From positions 1 through 24,330 of the forward strand of contig UQJE01000034.1 of the NCBI GenBank assembly GCA_900541345.1: a stretch of DNA of 24,330 nt, read 5' to 3'. Position numbers and translations under genes: made by a program. Within the stretch, counting starts at the first letter, position 1. Every line of letters starts with the position of its first letter. Below, one piece after another: positions 1 to 7,746 of this stretch. The notes beneath the pieces are model-generated. The model did not search any database and had not been told where the DNA came from. It saw only the letters and a list, made by a program, of their open reading frames with translations. This stretch comes from an uncultured Blautia sp. GTDB lineage: Bacteria; Bacillota; Clostridia; Lachnospirales; Lachnospiraceae.

Positions 1-1
1 T

Positions 2-1000
2 ACGCTTCTTACCAATATGCGTCTCAATAATTATGAGTGGATTCTTACTGTGGCAGATAAAGAGGATACCTTATTTCAGGATATAAATCAGCTTGCCATG
101 TATGTGGAAATTTTTATTGCAGCATGTGGAGCGGCAGGAATTGGAGCAGCTGTATTTCTTTCCAGAAAAATGTTGTTTCCCGTTGAGCTTTTAAGGAGAA
201 TGGCAAGTGAGATGGCAAAGGGGGAACATATAGATGAGGGGGAAGGAGATGAGGTTGGAGAAATCAGAGGCATTCTAAATGGAATGAAGAAGGAGATTGA
301 AGATTTAAGCGCAAGACAGTATATCAGTGAGGTGAGAGAGCGAGAAGCACAGATCCGTGTACTTCAGTCGCAGATTAATCCCCATTTCCTTCATAATACT
401 CTGGATAATATTTACTGCATTGCACAGATTGAGGAAATTGAGCCTATTGAAATTCTCACAAGGAATCTTTCGGAAATGATGCGGTACAGCGTAAACAATA
501 AAAATATGTACGTGCCTCTTTCGCAGGAATTAAAGCACATGAAGGCATATGTGGATATCATGAACGTTCGGTATGAGGACTGTATTGAACTGAAAACAGA
601 GATTGAAAGAGATACGGAAAATGCACAGGTAGTTAAGCTTCTTCTTCAGCCGCTTGTAGAAAATGCCTGTATTCACGGAATTTTGAAGAAGAAGGAACAG
701 AGGGGCATTCTATGCATTCGGGCTTTTCGAAAAAAAGAGGTTCTGGAAATACATGTGGAAGATGATGGAGTGGGGATTACAGAAAAAATAAGAGAAGAGA
801 TGAACCGTGTGTTCAGAAAAGAAGTGAAAAGTATTCGTACTCCGAAAAATAAGGGGTTTGGAATTGCTCTTGTAAATGTGAATGACAGAATCCGTCTGCT
901 GGATGGAGATGAATATGGCATTCGTACAGAGAAAAGACCTGGCGGCGGCACTGTCGTAATTGTGACGCAGAGATACAGGATATGGGAAGATAAAATATAA
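2..1000 (+). CDS. YesM-type sensor histidine kinase, 3' part (5' end outside window)
   Basis: Membrane sensor kinase of the YesM/LytS-like class that normally phosphorylates an AraC-type (YesN) regulator and controls carbohydrate uptake genes. The reading frame is open back to base 2, so the extracellular sensing part lies mostly upstream. Residues below are counted from the first ATG (17). What remains is a short outer stretch, one membrane helix (about 29-49), a HAMP-like linker (about 50-97), the His_kinase segment with the phospho-acceptor motif NPHFLHNTLDNIY (about 120-132), and an HATPase_c domain with N box LVENACIHG, G1 box DDGVGI and G2 box GFGIALVNVNDR. The partner regulator is not in the window and probably lies upstream. 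A terminator and a new promoter separate it from the downstream transporter genes, which it plausibly regulates. The family call is firm; the signal sensed is unknown. Confidence 0.93.
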   Translation, partial: TLLTNMRLNNYEWILTVADKEDTLFQDINQLAMYVEIFIAACGAAGIGAAVFLSRKMLFPVELLRRMASEMAKGEHIDEGEGDEVGEIRGILNGMKKEIEDLSARQYISEVREREAQIRVLQSQINPHFLHNTLDNIYCIAQIEEIEPIEILTRNLSEMMRYSVNNKNMYVPLSQELKHMKAYVDIMNVRYEDCIELKTEIERDTENAQVVKLLLQPLVENACIHGILKKKEQRGILCIRAFRKKEVLEIHVEDDGVGITEKIREEMNRVFRKEVKSIRTPKNKGFGIALVNVNDRIRLLDGDEYGIRTEKRPGGGTVVIVTQRYRIWEDKI

Positions 1001-1016
1001 AAAATAACAAAAATAG

Positions 1017-1073
1017 AAAAGAAGATGTAAAAATTGGAAGAAAAAAACAATGAAAAAACATCTTCTTTTTTTG
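1017..1073 (+). terminator. Rho-independent terminator after the sensor kinase
   Basis: A perfect 12-bp stem (1017-1028 with 1058-1069) has an A-rich loop of 29 bases and runs into a T tract at 1066-1072. The long loop and AT-rich outer stem make it weaker than a textbook terminator, but its place between the kinase stop and the next promoter fits. Confidence 0.6.
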
Positions 1074-1131
1074 TATATTTGGCATAAATAAATAAAAAAC
1101 GAAAAATAGTACACCTAAATAAGAAAAAACG

Positions 1132-1187
1132 TCTACAGATTTTAGAATGAATGAAAGGTATAATGGGCTTAACAACAACGACAGGAG
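1132..1187 (+). promoter_or_regulatory. Promoter and RBS for the sugar ABC transporter-sulfatase operon
   Basis: A perfect -10 box TATAAT lies at 1159-1164. No good -35 matches at 16-18 bp upstream (the best is ACAGAT near 1135), which suits a promoter that needs an activator, such as the YesN-type partner of the kinase. The RBS AGGAG is at 1183-1187, nine bases before the ATG at 1197. The regulator link is inference. Confidence 0.6.
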
Positions 1188-1196
1188 TGAAATCAA

Positions 1197-2102
1197 ATGA
1201 AAAAGAAAATCAGATTTCGGACATTTAAGCCCTATCTTTTTCTCATTCCTATTTTTGCTCTTCTTATTATATTTAAGTACATACCGTTTGGAATGGCAAT
1301 TACAAAGTCATTTTTTAACTGGAACGGAGCAAATTTGAATGAGTTTATAGGACTTGAAAATTTTGTGGAAGCATTTCACGACAAAATGTTTCTGGAAAGC
1401 ATTGTCCGGGCATTTTTTGTTATGGTGGTGCAGGTACTTATTGTTCTTACCATTCCGTTATTGACGGCAGAGCTTCTATACGCAGTGCGCTCAAAGAAAA
1501 TGCAGTATTTTACCAGGACTGCAATTACTTTTACGATGGTAGTTCCTACTGTGGTAGTCATTCTTCTGTGGCAATGGCTGTTAAACGGAGATACAGGTGT
1601 GATCAATACCTTTTTAAAAGACATAGGACTGTCCGGTCTTGCAAAGCCCTGGCTTGGTAATTCTCAGACGGCTCTTGGATCTGTTCTGGCAGTAGGATTT
1701 CCGTGGCTTGGGATGGTATCTCTTGGTGGTATGCCATTTCTTTTATATTTTGGCGCTTTGCAGTCGATTCCTACTGATTTATTTGAAGCGGCGGATTTGG
1801 ATGGGGTCACACTTTTTCAGAGAATACGGATGATCGATCTTCCTATGATTGCAAGTCAGATCAAGCTTATGGTAACACTTGCTATCATCAATTCTCTTCA
1901 GGTTTTTGATACGGTTTATATCCTTACAAAAGGAGGACCGGGAACCTCTACTATGGTTCCGGCAGTTTATATGTATGAACAGGGATTTTCCTACAGGAGA
2001 ATGGGATATTGTTCTGCACTGGGGACTATATTGTTTGTATTGATTATGCTTTTGACACTGGTAAATAATAAGTTTCTTAAAAATACGGAAACGATGGATT
2101 AG
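1197..2102 (+). CDS. Sugar ABC transporter permease (MalF/UgpA type)
   Basis: First of two membrane subunits of a carbohydrate-uptake (CUT1) ABC importer. The 301-aa protein has about six membrane helices, starting at residues 12-35. The cytoplasmic EAA loop that contacts the ATPase is visible as EAADLDGVTLFQRIRMIDLP at about residues 197-216, and the GGPGTST segment typical of MalF-type permeases follows at about 246-252. Length and layout are normal for the family. The start is supported by AGGAG nine bases upstream. The next permease begins 14 bases after the stop, so the two are cotranscribed. No ATPase gene is present in the operon. The substrate cannot be read from the sequence; the sulfatase at the operon end points to a sulfated sugar. 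Confidence 0.93.
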   Translation: MKKKIRFRTFKPYLFLIPIFALLIIFKYIPFGMAITKSFFNWNGANLNEFIGLENFVEAFHDKMFLESIVRAFFVMVVQVLIVLTIPLLTAELLYAVRSKKMQYFTRTAITFTMVVPTVVVILLWQWLLNGDTGVINTFLKDIGLSGLAKPWLGNSQTALGSVLAVGFPWLGMVSLGGMPFLLYFGALQSIPTDLFEAADLDGVTLFQRIRMIDLPMIASQIKLMVTLAIINSLQVFDTVYILTKGGPGTSTMVPAVYMYEQGFSYRRMGYCSALGTILFVLIMLLTLVNNKFLKNTETMD

Positions 2103-2116
2103 AAAGGGGGAGAAAA

Positions 2117-2932
2117 ATGAAAAAAGCAGCATCTGTTCTGGGAAGAATATTTCTTGGATTGATCGTACTTCTTGTATTGATTCCATTTTTCCTTCTTCTT
2201 TCCAATTCATTTAAGTGGAGCGAGGAGATTGTAAAGACACCGTTTTCTCTTCCGGCAGCATGGCATGTTACAAATTATGTAAAGGCAGGGGCGCAGGTGT
2301 TCAAACCCATGCTGAATACATTTTTTGTAACGGTGTGCGTTATTGGAATTGTGCTGATAGCGGGAACGCTGGCAGCATACGCTTTTGTGAGATTTAAGTT
2401 TGTAGGTTCTACATTTTTATATCTGGCAATTATGGCGCTTTTAATGATTCCGGGATTTGTACTTTTGATTCCGCAGTTTATACAGATTACCAATCTACAT
2501 ATGTATAATACTTTCTGGGGCTTAATTTTGCCTCCGGCAGCAGCGAGCTCTGCAACAGCTACATTTCTGCTAAAGACTTCTATGGAAGGACTTTCCAAAA
2601 GCCTTTTTGAAGCGGCAGATATGGAAGGAGCGGGAGAGATACAGATTCTTACAAAAATCGTGGTACCACTTTCAAAACCTACACTTTCTACAGTTGTGAT
2701 CATGACAGGGCTGGCTGCATGGAATAATTATCTGTGGCCGCTTGTATCCACAACAGGGGAAAATACACAGCAGATTGCAGTTGCGCTGACAAAATTGATT
2801 CGAAGCGCTGTAGAGGGAAACGGAGTTGTATTTGCAGGATATGTAACGGCATCGCTGCCGCTGATTATTTTGTTCTGTTGTGCAAGCCGCTCATTTGTGG
2901 CTGGTCTTACACAGGGAGCAGTAAAAGGATAA
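2117..2932 (+). CDS. Sugar ABC transporter permease (MalG/UgpE type)
   Basis: Second membrane subunit of the CUT1 importer, 271 aa with about six helices. The EAA loop reads EAADMEGAGEIQILTKIVVP (about residues 173-192). MalG-family marks include a first helix at about 10-30, the segment LPAAWHVTNY just after it, and a PL...STTGENTQQIAVAL region near the last periplasmic loop. The start follows the purine-rich RBS GGGGGAG at 2106-2112. It should form a heterodimer with the upstream permease and receive cargo from the binding protein encoded next. Confidence 0.93.
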   Translation: MKKAASVLGRIFLGLIVLLVLIPFFLLLSNSFKWSEEIVKTPFSLPAAWHVTNYVKAGAQVFKPMLNTFFVTVCVIGIVLIAGTLAAYAFVRFKFVGSTFLYLAIMALLMIPGFVLLIPQFIQITNLHMYNTFWGLILPPAAASSATATFLLKTSMEGLSKSLFEAADMEGAGEIQILTKIVVPLSKPTLSTVVIMTGLAAWNNYLWPLVSTTGENTQQIAVALTKLIRSAVEGNGVVFAGYVTASLPLIILFCCASRSFVAGLTQGAVKG

Positions 2933-2972
2933 TAAAAAAATTTATAAAATAAATAAAAGGAGGAAACAGAAA

Positions 2973-4394
2973 ATGAAAAAAAGAAATCTTACAGTAATGT
3001 GTGCAGCAGTCTGTGCGGGACTTCTGGGAGGAATCCTTCCGGGAGAGGAGGTAAAAGCGGAGGATAAGGCAAAGATTGTATTTGCTCAGGATCTTGATAC
3101 AGACGAAAAGGCGAATAAGGTAATGAACGAGATCCTTACCGAGTATACAGAAAAAACAGGAACGGAAATCCAGTTTGAGTCTCTTCCGTCTGCAGATTAC
3201 AGAACCTGGCTTATGACACAGTTTTCAGCAGGACAGGGACCGGACGTATATACAGGTATTATTTATGATATGACGCAAGATTACAAGGCGGGATATCTTA
3301 CAAATTTCAAGAGTCTGTATGAGAAAGAAAGTTCTTATGATAAAGGACAGCCCTGGAAAGACACATTACCAGAGTATATTGCAGAACAGATGTATATTAC
3401 AGAAGAAGATGTGCCGGGATATCCCACTGCTACAAGCGTTGTGCGTGTTTTCTATAATAAAGATATGTTGGAGGCAGCGGGAGCAGAGATTCCGGAAACA
3501 TGGGAAGAATTTATGGATACCTGCAGTAAATTAAAAGAAGCGGGAAATATTCCTTTCGCATTTCCGAATGCAACGATTGCAGATTTGTCCTGGTTGTGGT
3601 TTAATAATTCTATCTGCAACCAGATTGACCATGAAATGATAGAAGCTCTTGACGCTTCCGGAAACGGTTATGTAGAGCTGGCGGAAATGTGCAAGGGATA
3701 CGATGAAGGAAAAATCGATTTCAAAGATGAAAAACTTATTGAAAGTTTTGAGCTTATGAAAGAATTTTCCCAGTACTGGACTTCTGATTACAATGGACTT
3801 GACCAGAAAAACGCTATTGAAATGTTTGCAAGGGGAGAAGTTGCAATGGTGCAGGCGATGAGCACTTCTCTTGAAAAGATTCAGTCTATTGTAGGAGACA
3901 GCTTTGAATACGGCGTAATGCCGGTTCCTGTAATTACAGAGGAAACAAATGAAAATGCACTTGGAAAATCTGTAATCCTCGGGGGACAGCCGGATATTAT
4001 TTTCGGAATGAACAAAGCGTTGGAAGAAGATGAGGAAAAATATGCGGCAGCTCTTGACTTTGTGCAGTATATGTCTTCACCGGAAATTCAGGCAAGACTT
4101 GCAGAGGAGATTAACAGAATTCCTCTTGCTACGACTGTAGAGCTTCCGGAACGTCTTGCAGGTTTTACCATTACAGAAGAGCCTCTCCGTATGCCTTGGT
4201 ATACAGGTGTAAATGAGCAGTGGAGAAATTATTTCCATCGCACAGGACAGGAATTTTTATCTGATGCCATCACAGCAGAGGAAATGGCAGAGACTTTAAA
4301 TAAATCCTTTGGAGAAGTAATCGCTTCTGTGGAGGGGGAAAACGGCTGGAGTGCAGAGAATAATTACGGAATGGAACAGGGGAATGAATCATGA
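2973..4394 (+). CDS. Extracellular solute-binding protein of the sugar ABC importer
   Basis: Family 1 sugar-binding protein, 473 aa, a normal length. An N-terminal export signal is clear (positive residues 2-4, hydrophobic about 6-23). The fold's marks follow, including a KIVFAQDLDTDEKANKVMNE first strand and helix, an AGQGPDVYTG loop, and EIPETWEEFMDTC near residue 175. Unlike most Firmicute binding proteins it has no convincing lipobox: the cysteines at 10 and 14 are preceded by TVM and AAV. The better cleavage site is VKA|ED near residue 29. The protein may therefore be released or held by another route. The start has RBS AGGAGG at 2958-2963. Its stop overlaps the sulfatase start by four bases (ATGA). 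Confidence 0.92.
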   Translation: MKKRNLTVMCAAVCAGLLGGILPGEEVKAEDKAKIVFAQDLDTDEKANKVMNEILTEYTEKTGTEIQFESLPSADYRTWLMTQFSAGQGPDVYTGIIYDMTQDYKAGYLTNFKSLYEKESSYDKGQPWKDTLPEYIAEQMYITEEDVPGYPTATSVVRVFYNKDMLEAAGAEIPETWEEFMDTCSKLKEAGNIPFAFPNATIADLSWLWFNNSICNQIDHEMIEALDASGNGYVELAEMCKGYDEGKIDFKDEKLIESFELMKEFSQYWTSDYNGLDQKNAIEMFARGEVAMVQAMSTSLEKIQSIVGDSFEYGVMPVPVITEETNENALGKSVILGGQPDIIFGMNKALEEDEEKYAAALDFVQYMSSPEIQARLAEEINRIPLATTVELPERLAGFTITEEPLRMPWYTGVNEQWRNYFHRTGQEFLSDAITAEEMAETLNKSFGEVIASVEGENGWSAENNYGMEQGNES

Positions 4395-5890
4395 CTAAAA
4401 AACCAAATGTAATCTACATTCTTGCAGATGATATGGGATATGGAGATATTCGTGCATTTAATGAAACATGTCCTTTTGAGACGCCTCACCTTGATGCTTT
4501 ATGTAAAAATGGGGTGAAGTTTACAGATGCACATTCTTCTTCCGCAGTATGTACGCCGTCCAGATACAGTATTCTTACAGGAAGATATAACTGGCGTTCC
4601 AGACTGAAATCTTCAGTTGTAGGAGGATATTCAGAGCCTATAATAGAGGAAGGCAGGAAAACAGTGGCAAATCTTTTTAAGGAGAATGGATATCGTACAG
4701 TGATGATCGGAAAATGGCATCTTGGAATGAGTTTTTCCAAAACACAGGAATTTCAGGAAGTTCCGGATTTTGATGCCTGCAGCGGTGTAGATTACAAAGG
4801 GCGTATTGCACGCTCACCTGTAAGCAACGGTTTCGATTACTATTACGGAATCAGCGGTTCTCTCGATATGCCGCCATATGTTTACATAGAAAACGACCAT
4901 TTTACAGAAGTACCGGATCACGAAACAGAGAGTAAGGGAAAAAAATTCTGGAGAAAAGGACCGACAGGCCCACATTTCCATCACGAAAATGTTCTGGACG
5001 AGCTGACGGAAAAGGTGACGCAGGAAATCGAAAACAATAAGGACGGAGAAACCCCATTCTTTATCTATTTCCCAATGCCCGCACCGCATACTCCGATTCT
5101 TCCGTCAAAAGAATTTCAGGGAAAATCAGGAACAAACGAATATGGAGATTTTGTTCTTCACTGTGATGATGTAGTGGGAAGAGTAACAGAAAAGCTGAAA
5201 GAGACAGGTCTTTACGACAATACCATTGTGATTTATACATCAGATAACGGCTGTTCCCCAATGGCAGACTATAAGGAACTAAAAGAAAAAGGACATAATC
5301 CAAGCTATGTTTTCAGGGGAACAAAATCCGATATTTATGAAGGTGGACACAGAATCCCTCTCATTGTTCAGTGGCCTGAAGAATTAAAGGGCGGGAAGGT
5401 ATGTGAAAAGATAGTATGTCTGTCTGACTTTATGGCGACAATGGCTGAAATTCTCGGAGTTTCTCTTCCGGACAACTGCGGAGAGGACAGTGTGAGTAAT
5501 CTTCCTCTCTGGAAGGAGCCGGAAGGAGATGAGGTTCGAAAAGATATTGTACATCAGAGTATCGACGGATCTTTATCTATAAGAAGAGGAAATTTCAAGC
5601 TGGAAATGTGCCAGGGGTCCGGAGGCTGGTCAGAACCTGTCTCCGGAACAAAAGATGAAACCCTTCCTAGATTTCAGCTTTACGACCTCTCCGATGATAT
5701 TGGGGAGCGGAAAAATGTAATCGAGGAACATAAAGAACTTGCAGGGGAACTTCGTAATGTTCTGAAATCCTATGTGGAAAACGGAAGAAGTACGCCGGGA
5801 GCTCCCCAGTCCAATAACGGACAGAGAATATGGGAGACGGTTTCCTGGCTGGATGAAGACGAGGAAGAACCTTTAAAGCTTAATTTTTAA
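4391..5890 (+). CDS. Cys-type sulfatase (arylsulfatase A/S1 family), apparently cytoplasmic
   Basis: Hydrolyses sulfate esters, here probably from an imported sugar. The 499-aa protein carries the S1 motif CTPSR (Cys54 to Arg58), whose cysteine must be converted to formylglycine by a maturation enzyme not in this window. Other active-site elements are the calcium-binding DD at 13-14, GKWHLG (Lys108, His110), His233 in APHTP, and Asp285-Asn286 in TSDNG. The N-terminus goes directly into the first strand with no signal peptide, so it should act inside the cell. Its start overlaps the binding-protein stop by four bases, implying translational coupling to the importer. The 3' end overlaps the convergent deacetylase gene by 11 bp. 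The S1 subfamily and exact sulfate position cannot be assigned by eye. Confidence 0.93.
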   Translation: MTKKPNVIYILADDMGYGDIRAFNETCPFETPHLDALCKNGVKFTDAHSSSAVCTPSRYSILTGRYNWRSRLKSSVVGGYSEPIIEEGRKTVANLFKENGYRTVMIGKWHLGMSFSKTQEFQEVPDFDACSGVDYKGRIARSPVSNGFDYYYGISGSLDMPPYVYIENDHFTEVPDHETESKGKKFWRKGPTGPHFHHENVLDELTEKVTQEIENNKDGETPFFIYFPMPAPHTPILPSKEFQGKSGTNEYGDFVLHCDDVVGRVTEKLKETGLYDNTIVIYTSDNGCSPMADYKELKEKGHNPSYVFRGTKSDIYEGGHRIPLIVQWPEELKGGKVCEKIVCLSDFMATMAEILGVSLPDNCGEDSVSNLPLWKEPEGDEVRKDIVHQSIDGSLSIRRGNFKLEMCQGSGGWSEPVSGTKDETLPRFQLYDLSDDIGERKNVIEEHKELAGELRNVLKSYVENGRSTPGAPQSNNGQRIWETVSWLDEDEEEPLKLNF

Positions 5891-6704
5891 TAAGCTCTGT
5901 CAGAGAATGGAAGGTATAGCCCATTTCTTCCCATTTTGTGAGCAGTTCGTCCAGAATCTCACCATTTGTTTTTGAGGTGCTGTGAAGAAGAACGACAGCT
6001 CCGGGGTGAATACGTGTTAAGAGCTTAGCAAAAGCCTCTTCCTTTGTGGGTTGTTTGTCTTCATACCAATCTACATAGGCAAGGCTCCAGAAGAAGGTTT
6101 TATATCCAAGCTCCTTTGCCATAGAAAGATTTTCCGTACTGTATATGCCTCGGGGAGGACGGTAAAATTTTGTCATGGGAGCTTGGATTAAAGATTCATA
6201 TAGCTTTTCCACACTGGAAAGCTCCTTCTGAAACGCTTCCATAGAAGAGATGGAAGACATATCCGGGTGGGTGAAAGTGTGATTTCCCACAATGTGTCCT
6301 TCCTGAACCATGCGCTTTATAAGCGCAGGATTGTCCTTAATAAAATTTCCCACTACGAAAAAGGTGGCGGGAACGTGATGTTTTTTGAGCGCATCCAGGA
6401 TTACGGGCATATTTCCATTTTCATAGCCGCAGTCAAAGGTGAGATAGAGAACTTTTTCTTCTGTATCTTCCGCAAAATAAGCATCGTATTGAGCAAGTTC
6501 TTCCACGGAGGCATTTCCGACAGGACGTTTTCCTTCTTCCTGAAAACTCAGTCCCCAGCTTGTTGAGGAAGCCGATGTTTCCACGATGTTCTGTTCGGAG
6601 CGGAGAAAGCTGTAAAGATTTCCTGTACCGGCTCCGATTATGTAGGCAGCTGCTAGGATAAGAAGGTTTCGGGAGCGGGCAAGACGGTGAAACAGATATT
6701 TCAT
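5880..6704 (-). CDS. pdaA: Polysaccharide deacetylase, PdaA-like (spore cortex muramic delta-lactam)
   Basis: CE4 (NodB-fold) de-N-acetylase, 274 aa. A membrane anchor at about 13-34 places the catalytic domain outside. Motif 1 is TFDCGYENG (Asp91), motif 2 is the metal pair His142/His146 in GNHTFTHP, motif 3 is RPPRG (182-186), and the last catalytic motif is VLLHSTSKTN (His241). The YENG and RPPRG-IYS wording is typical of PdaA, which makes muramic delta-lactam in spore cortex, rather than of general chitin deacetylases. Motif 1 has Cys where NodB has Asp and Bacillus PdaA has Asn. I chose the ATG at 6704 because GAGG lies five bases upstream and the anchor follows; a longer frame to 6911 would run through a terminator and into sdaAA. 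Family firm, symbol likely. Confidence 0.87.
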   Translation of the reverse strand: MKYLFHRLARSRNLLILAAAYIIGAGTGNLYSFLRSEQNIVETSASSTSWGLSFQEEGKRPVGNASVEELAQYDAYFAEDTEEKVLYLTFDCGYENGNMPVILDALKKHHVPATFFVVGNFIKDNPALIKRMVQEGHIVGNHTFTHPDMSSISSMEAFQKELSSVEKLYESLIQAPMTKFYRPPRGIYSTENLSMAKELGYKTFFWSLAYVDWYEDKQPTKEEAFAKLLTRIHPGAVVLLHSTSKTNGEILDELLTKWEEMGYTFHSLTELIKN

Positions 6705-6766
6705 AAAAGCCTCGATATTTTCTTTTAAGATATGTATATGAAAAAGGGTAAAATTTATACAGAATA

Positions 6767-6809
6767 AAAAAATCCTGTGCATGGAGAAAGGTCCGGCACA
6801 GGATTTTTT
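6767..6809. terminator. Bidirectional-looking terminator downstream of sdaAA
   Basis: A perfect 14-bp stem (6767-6780 with 6796-6809) encloses a 15-base loop and has A runs on one side and T runs on the other. It stops the leftward serine dehydratase operon before pdaA. The outer arms are A/T runs, so it could work in either direction. Confidence 0.85.
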
Positions 6810-6834
6810 ATTTATCAGGAAATTTATAGAGTTC

Positions 6835-7734
6835 TCAGCATTTATGTCTGCATGGTTTTCCGAAAACCTGCTCAAAAAGCTTTCTTCCGGTTGGAGTCGC
6901 GGCAAGTCCACCTTCAGCAGTTTCGCGAAGTGTGGCTGGCATGGCGTTTCCTACTTTTTTCATGGTAATAATAACTTCATCTGCAGGAATGGCACTTTTA
7001 ATTCCGGCAAGGGCCAGTTCAGCGCCTACGAAAGCACCAGCAACGCCGGAGGCATTTCGTTTGATGCAGGGAATTTCCACAAGTCCTGCAACTGGGTCGC
7101 ATACAAGTCCGAGAATATTTTTAAGAGTAATAGCAACAGCAGAATCAATCATATCCGGAGTTCCGCCTGCAAGTTCCACAACAGCGGCAGCAGCCATTGC
7201 TGCGGCAGAACCGCATTCTGCCTGACAGCCGCCTTCTGCTCCTGCTAGTGAAGCATTATTTGCAATCACCATTCCAACAGCGGAGGCTGTAAAAAGCGAC
7301 ATAACGCATTCTTTTTCCGAGAGATGGTACGCTTCTTCCATTGTTAAAATGGCAGCAGGAACAATTCCGCAGCTTCCGGCTGTGGGAGCTGCAACAATCC
7401 GTCCCATAGAAGCATTCAGTTCAGAAACGGCAAGGGCTCGGTAGAGAGCGCTTCCCAGAAGAGAGCCTGTAAGATTTTTTTTCTCTTCTACAGCACATTT
7501 CATTTTATAGGCGTCTCCGCCTGTGAGTCCGCTCGTACTGCGAAGATCCGGATCGCAGCCAGGTTCGATAGAAGCGTGCATGACAAGATAATTTTCACGC
7601 ATTTTATTGTATACTTCTTCTTCTGTAAGTTCGAGCTGTTCTGCCTGTTGTGTGAGAACAAGAGAAGAAAGAGAAAGGCCTTCTTTTTTTGCACTTTCTA
7701 AAAGTTCATGTATTGAATAATAATTTAAATCCAT
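6835..7734 (-). CDS. sdaAA: L-serine dehydratase, iron-sulfur-dependent, alpha subunit
   Basis: Catalytic subunit of the [4Fe-4S] enzyme that converts L-serine to pyruvate and ammonia. The 299-aa length is typical of the two-subunit Gram-positive type. Family marks are STSGLTGGDA (about 66-75), AAPTAGSCGIVPA (Cys122), the pair GGCQAECG (Cys170, Cys174) and VCDPVAG (Cys212), plus CIKRNASG. The protein ends in a cysteine (CRHKC), which recalls the Legionella enzyme, where the C-terminal cysteine reaches into the active site. GGAGG lies six bases before the start. The gene begins 12 bases after the sdaAB stop, so the pair is one operon read leftward. Confidence 0.97.
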   Translation of the reverse strand: MDLNYYSIHELLESAKKEGLSLSSLVLTQQAEQLELTEEEVYNKMRENYLVMHASIEPGCDPDLRSTSGLTGGDAYKMKCAVEEKKNLTGSLLGSALYRALAVSELNASMGRIVAAPTAGSCGIVPAAILTMEEAYHLSEKECVMSLFTASAVGMVIANNASLAGAEGGCQAECGSAAAMAAAAVVELAGGTPDMIDSAVAITLKNILGLVCDPVAGLVEIPCIKRNASGVAGAFVGAELALAGIKSAIPADEVIITMKKVGNAMPATLRETAEGGLAATPTGRKLFEQVFGKPCRHKC

Positions 7735-7746
7735 AGAAACCTCCTG

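Noticed and set aside
710..1196. Several 125-134-codon minus-strand frames over the kinase end and its downstream gap
   Set aside because: Phe/Ser-rich composition reflecting A-rich plus-strand DNA; no RBS and no domain.
6705..6911. Longer pdaA frame starting at 6911
   Set aside because: It would run through a strong terminator (6767-6809) and overlap the end of sdaAA; the ATG at 6704 has its own RBS and precedes the membrane anchor.
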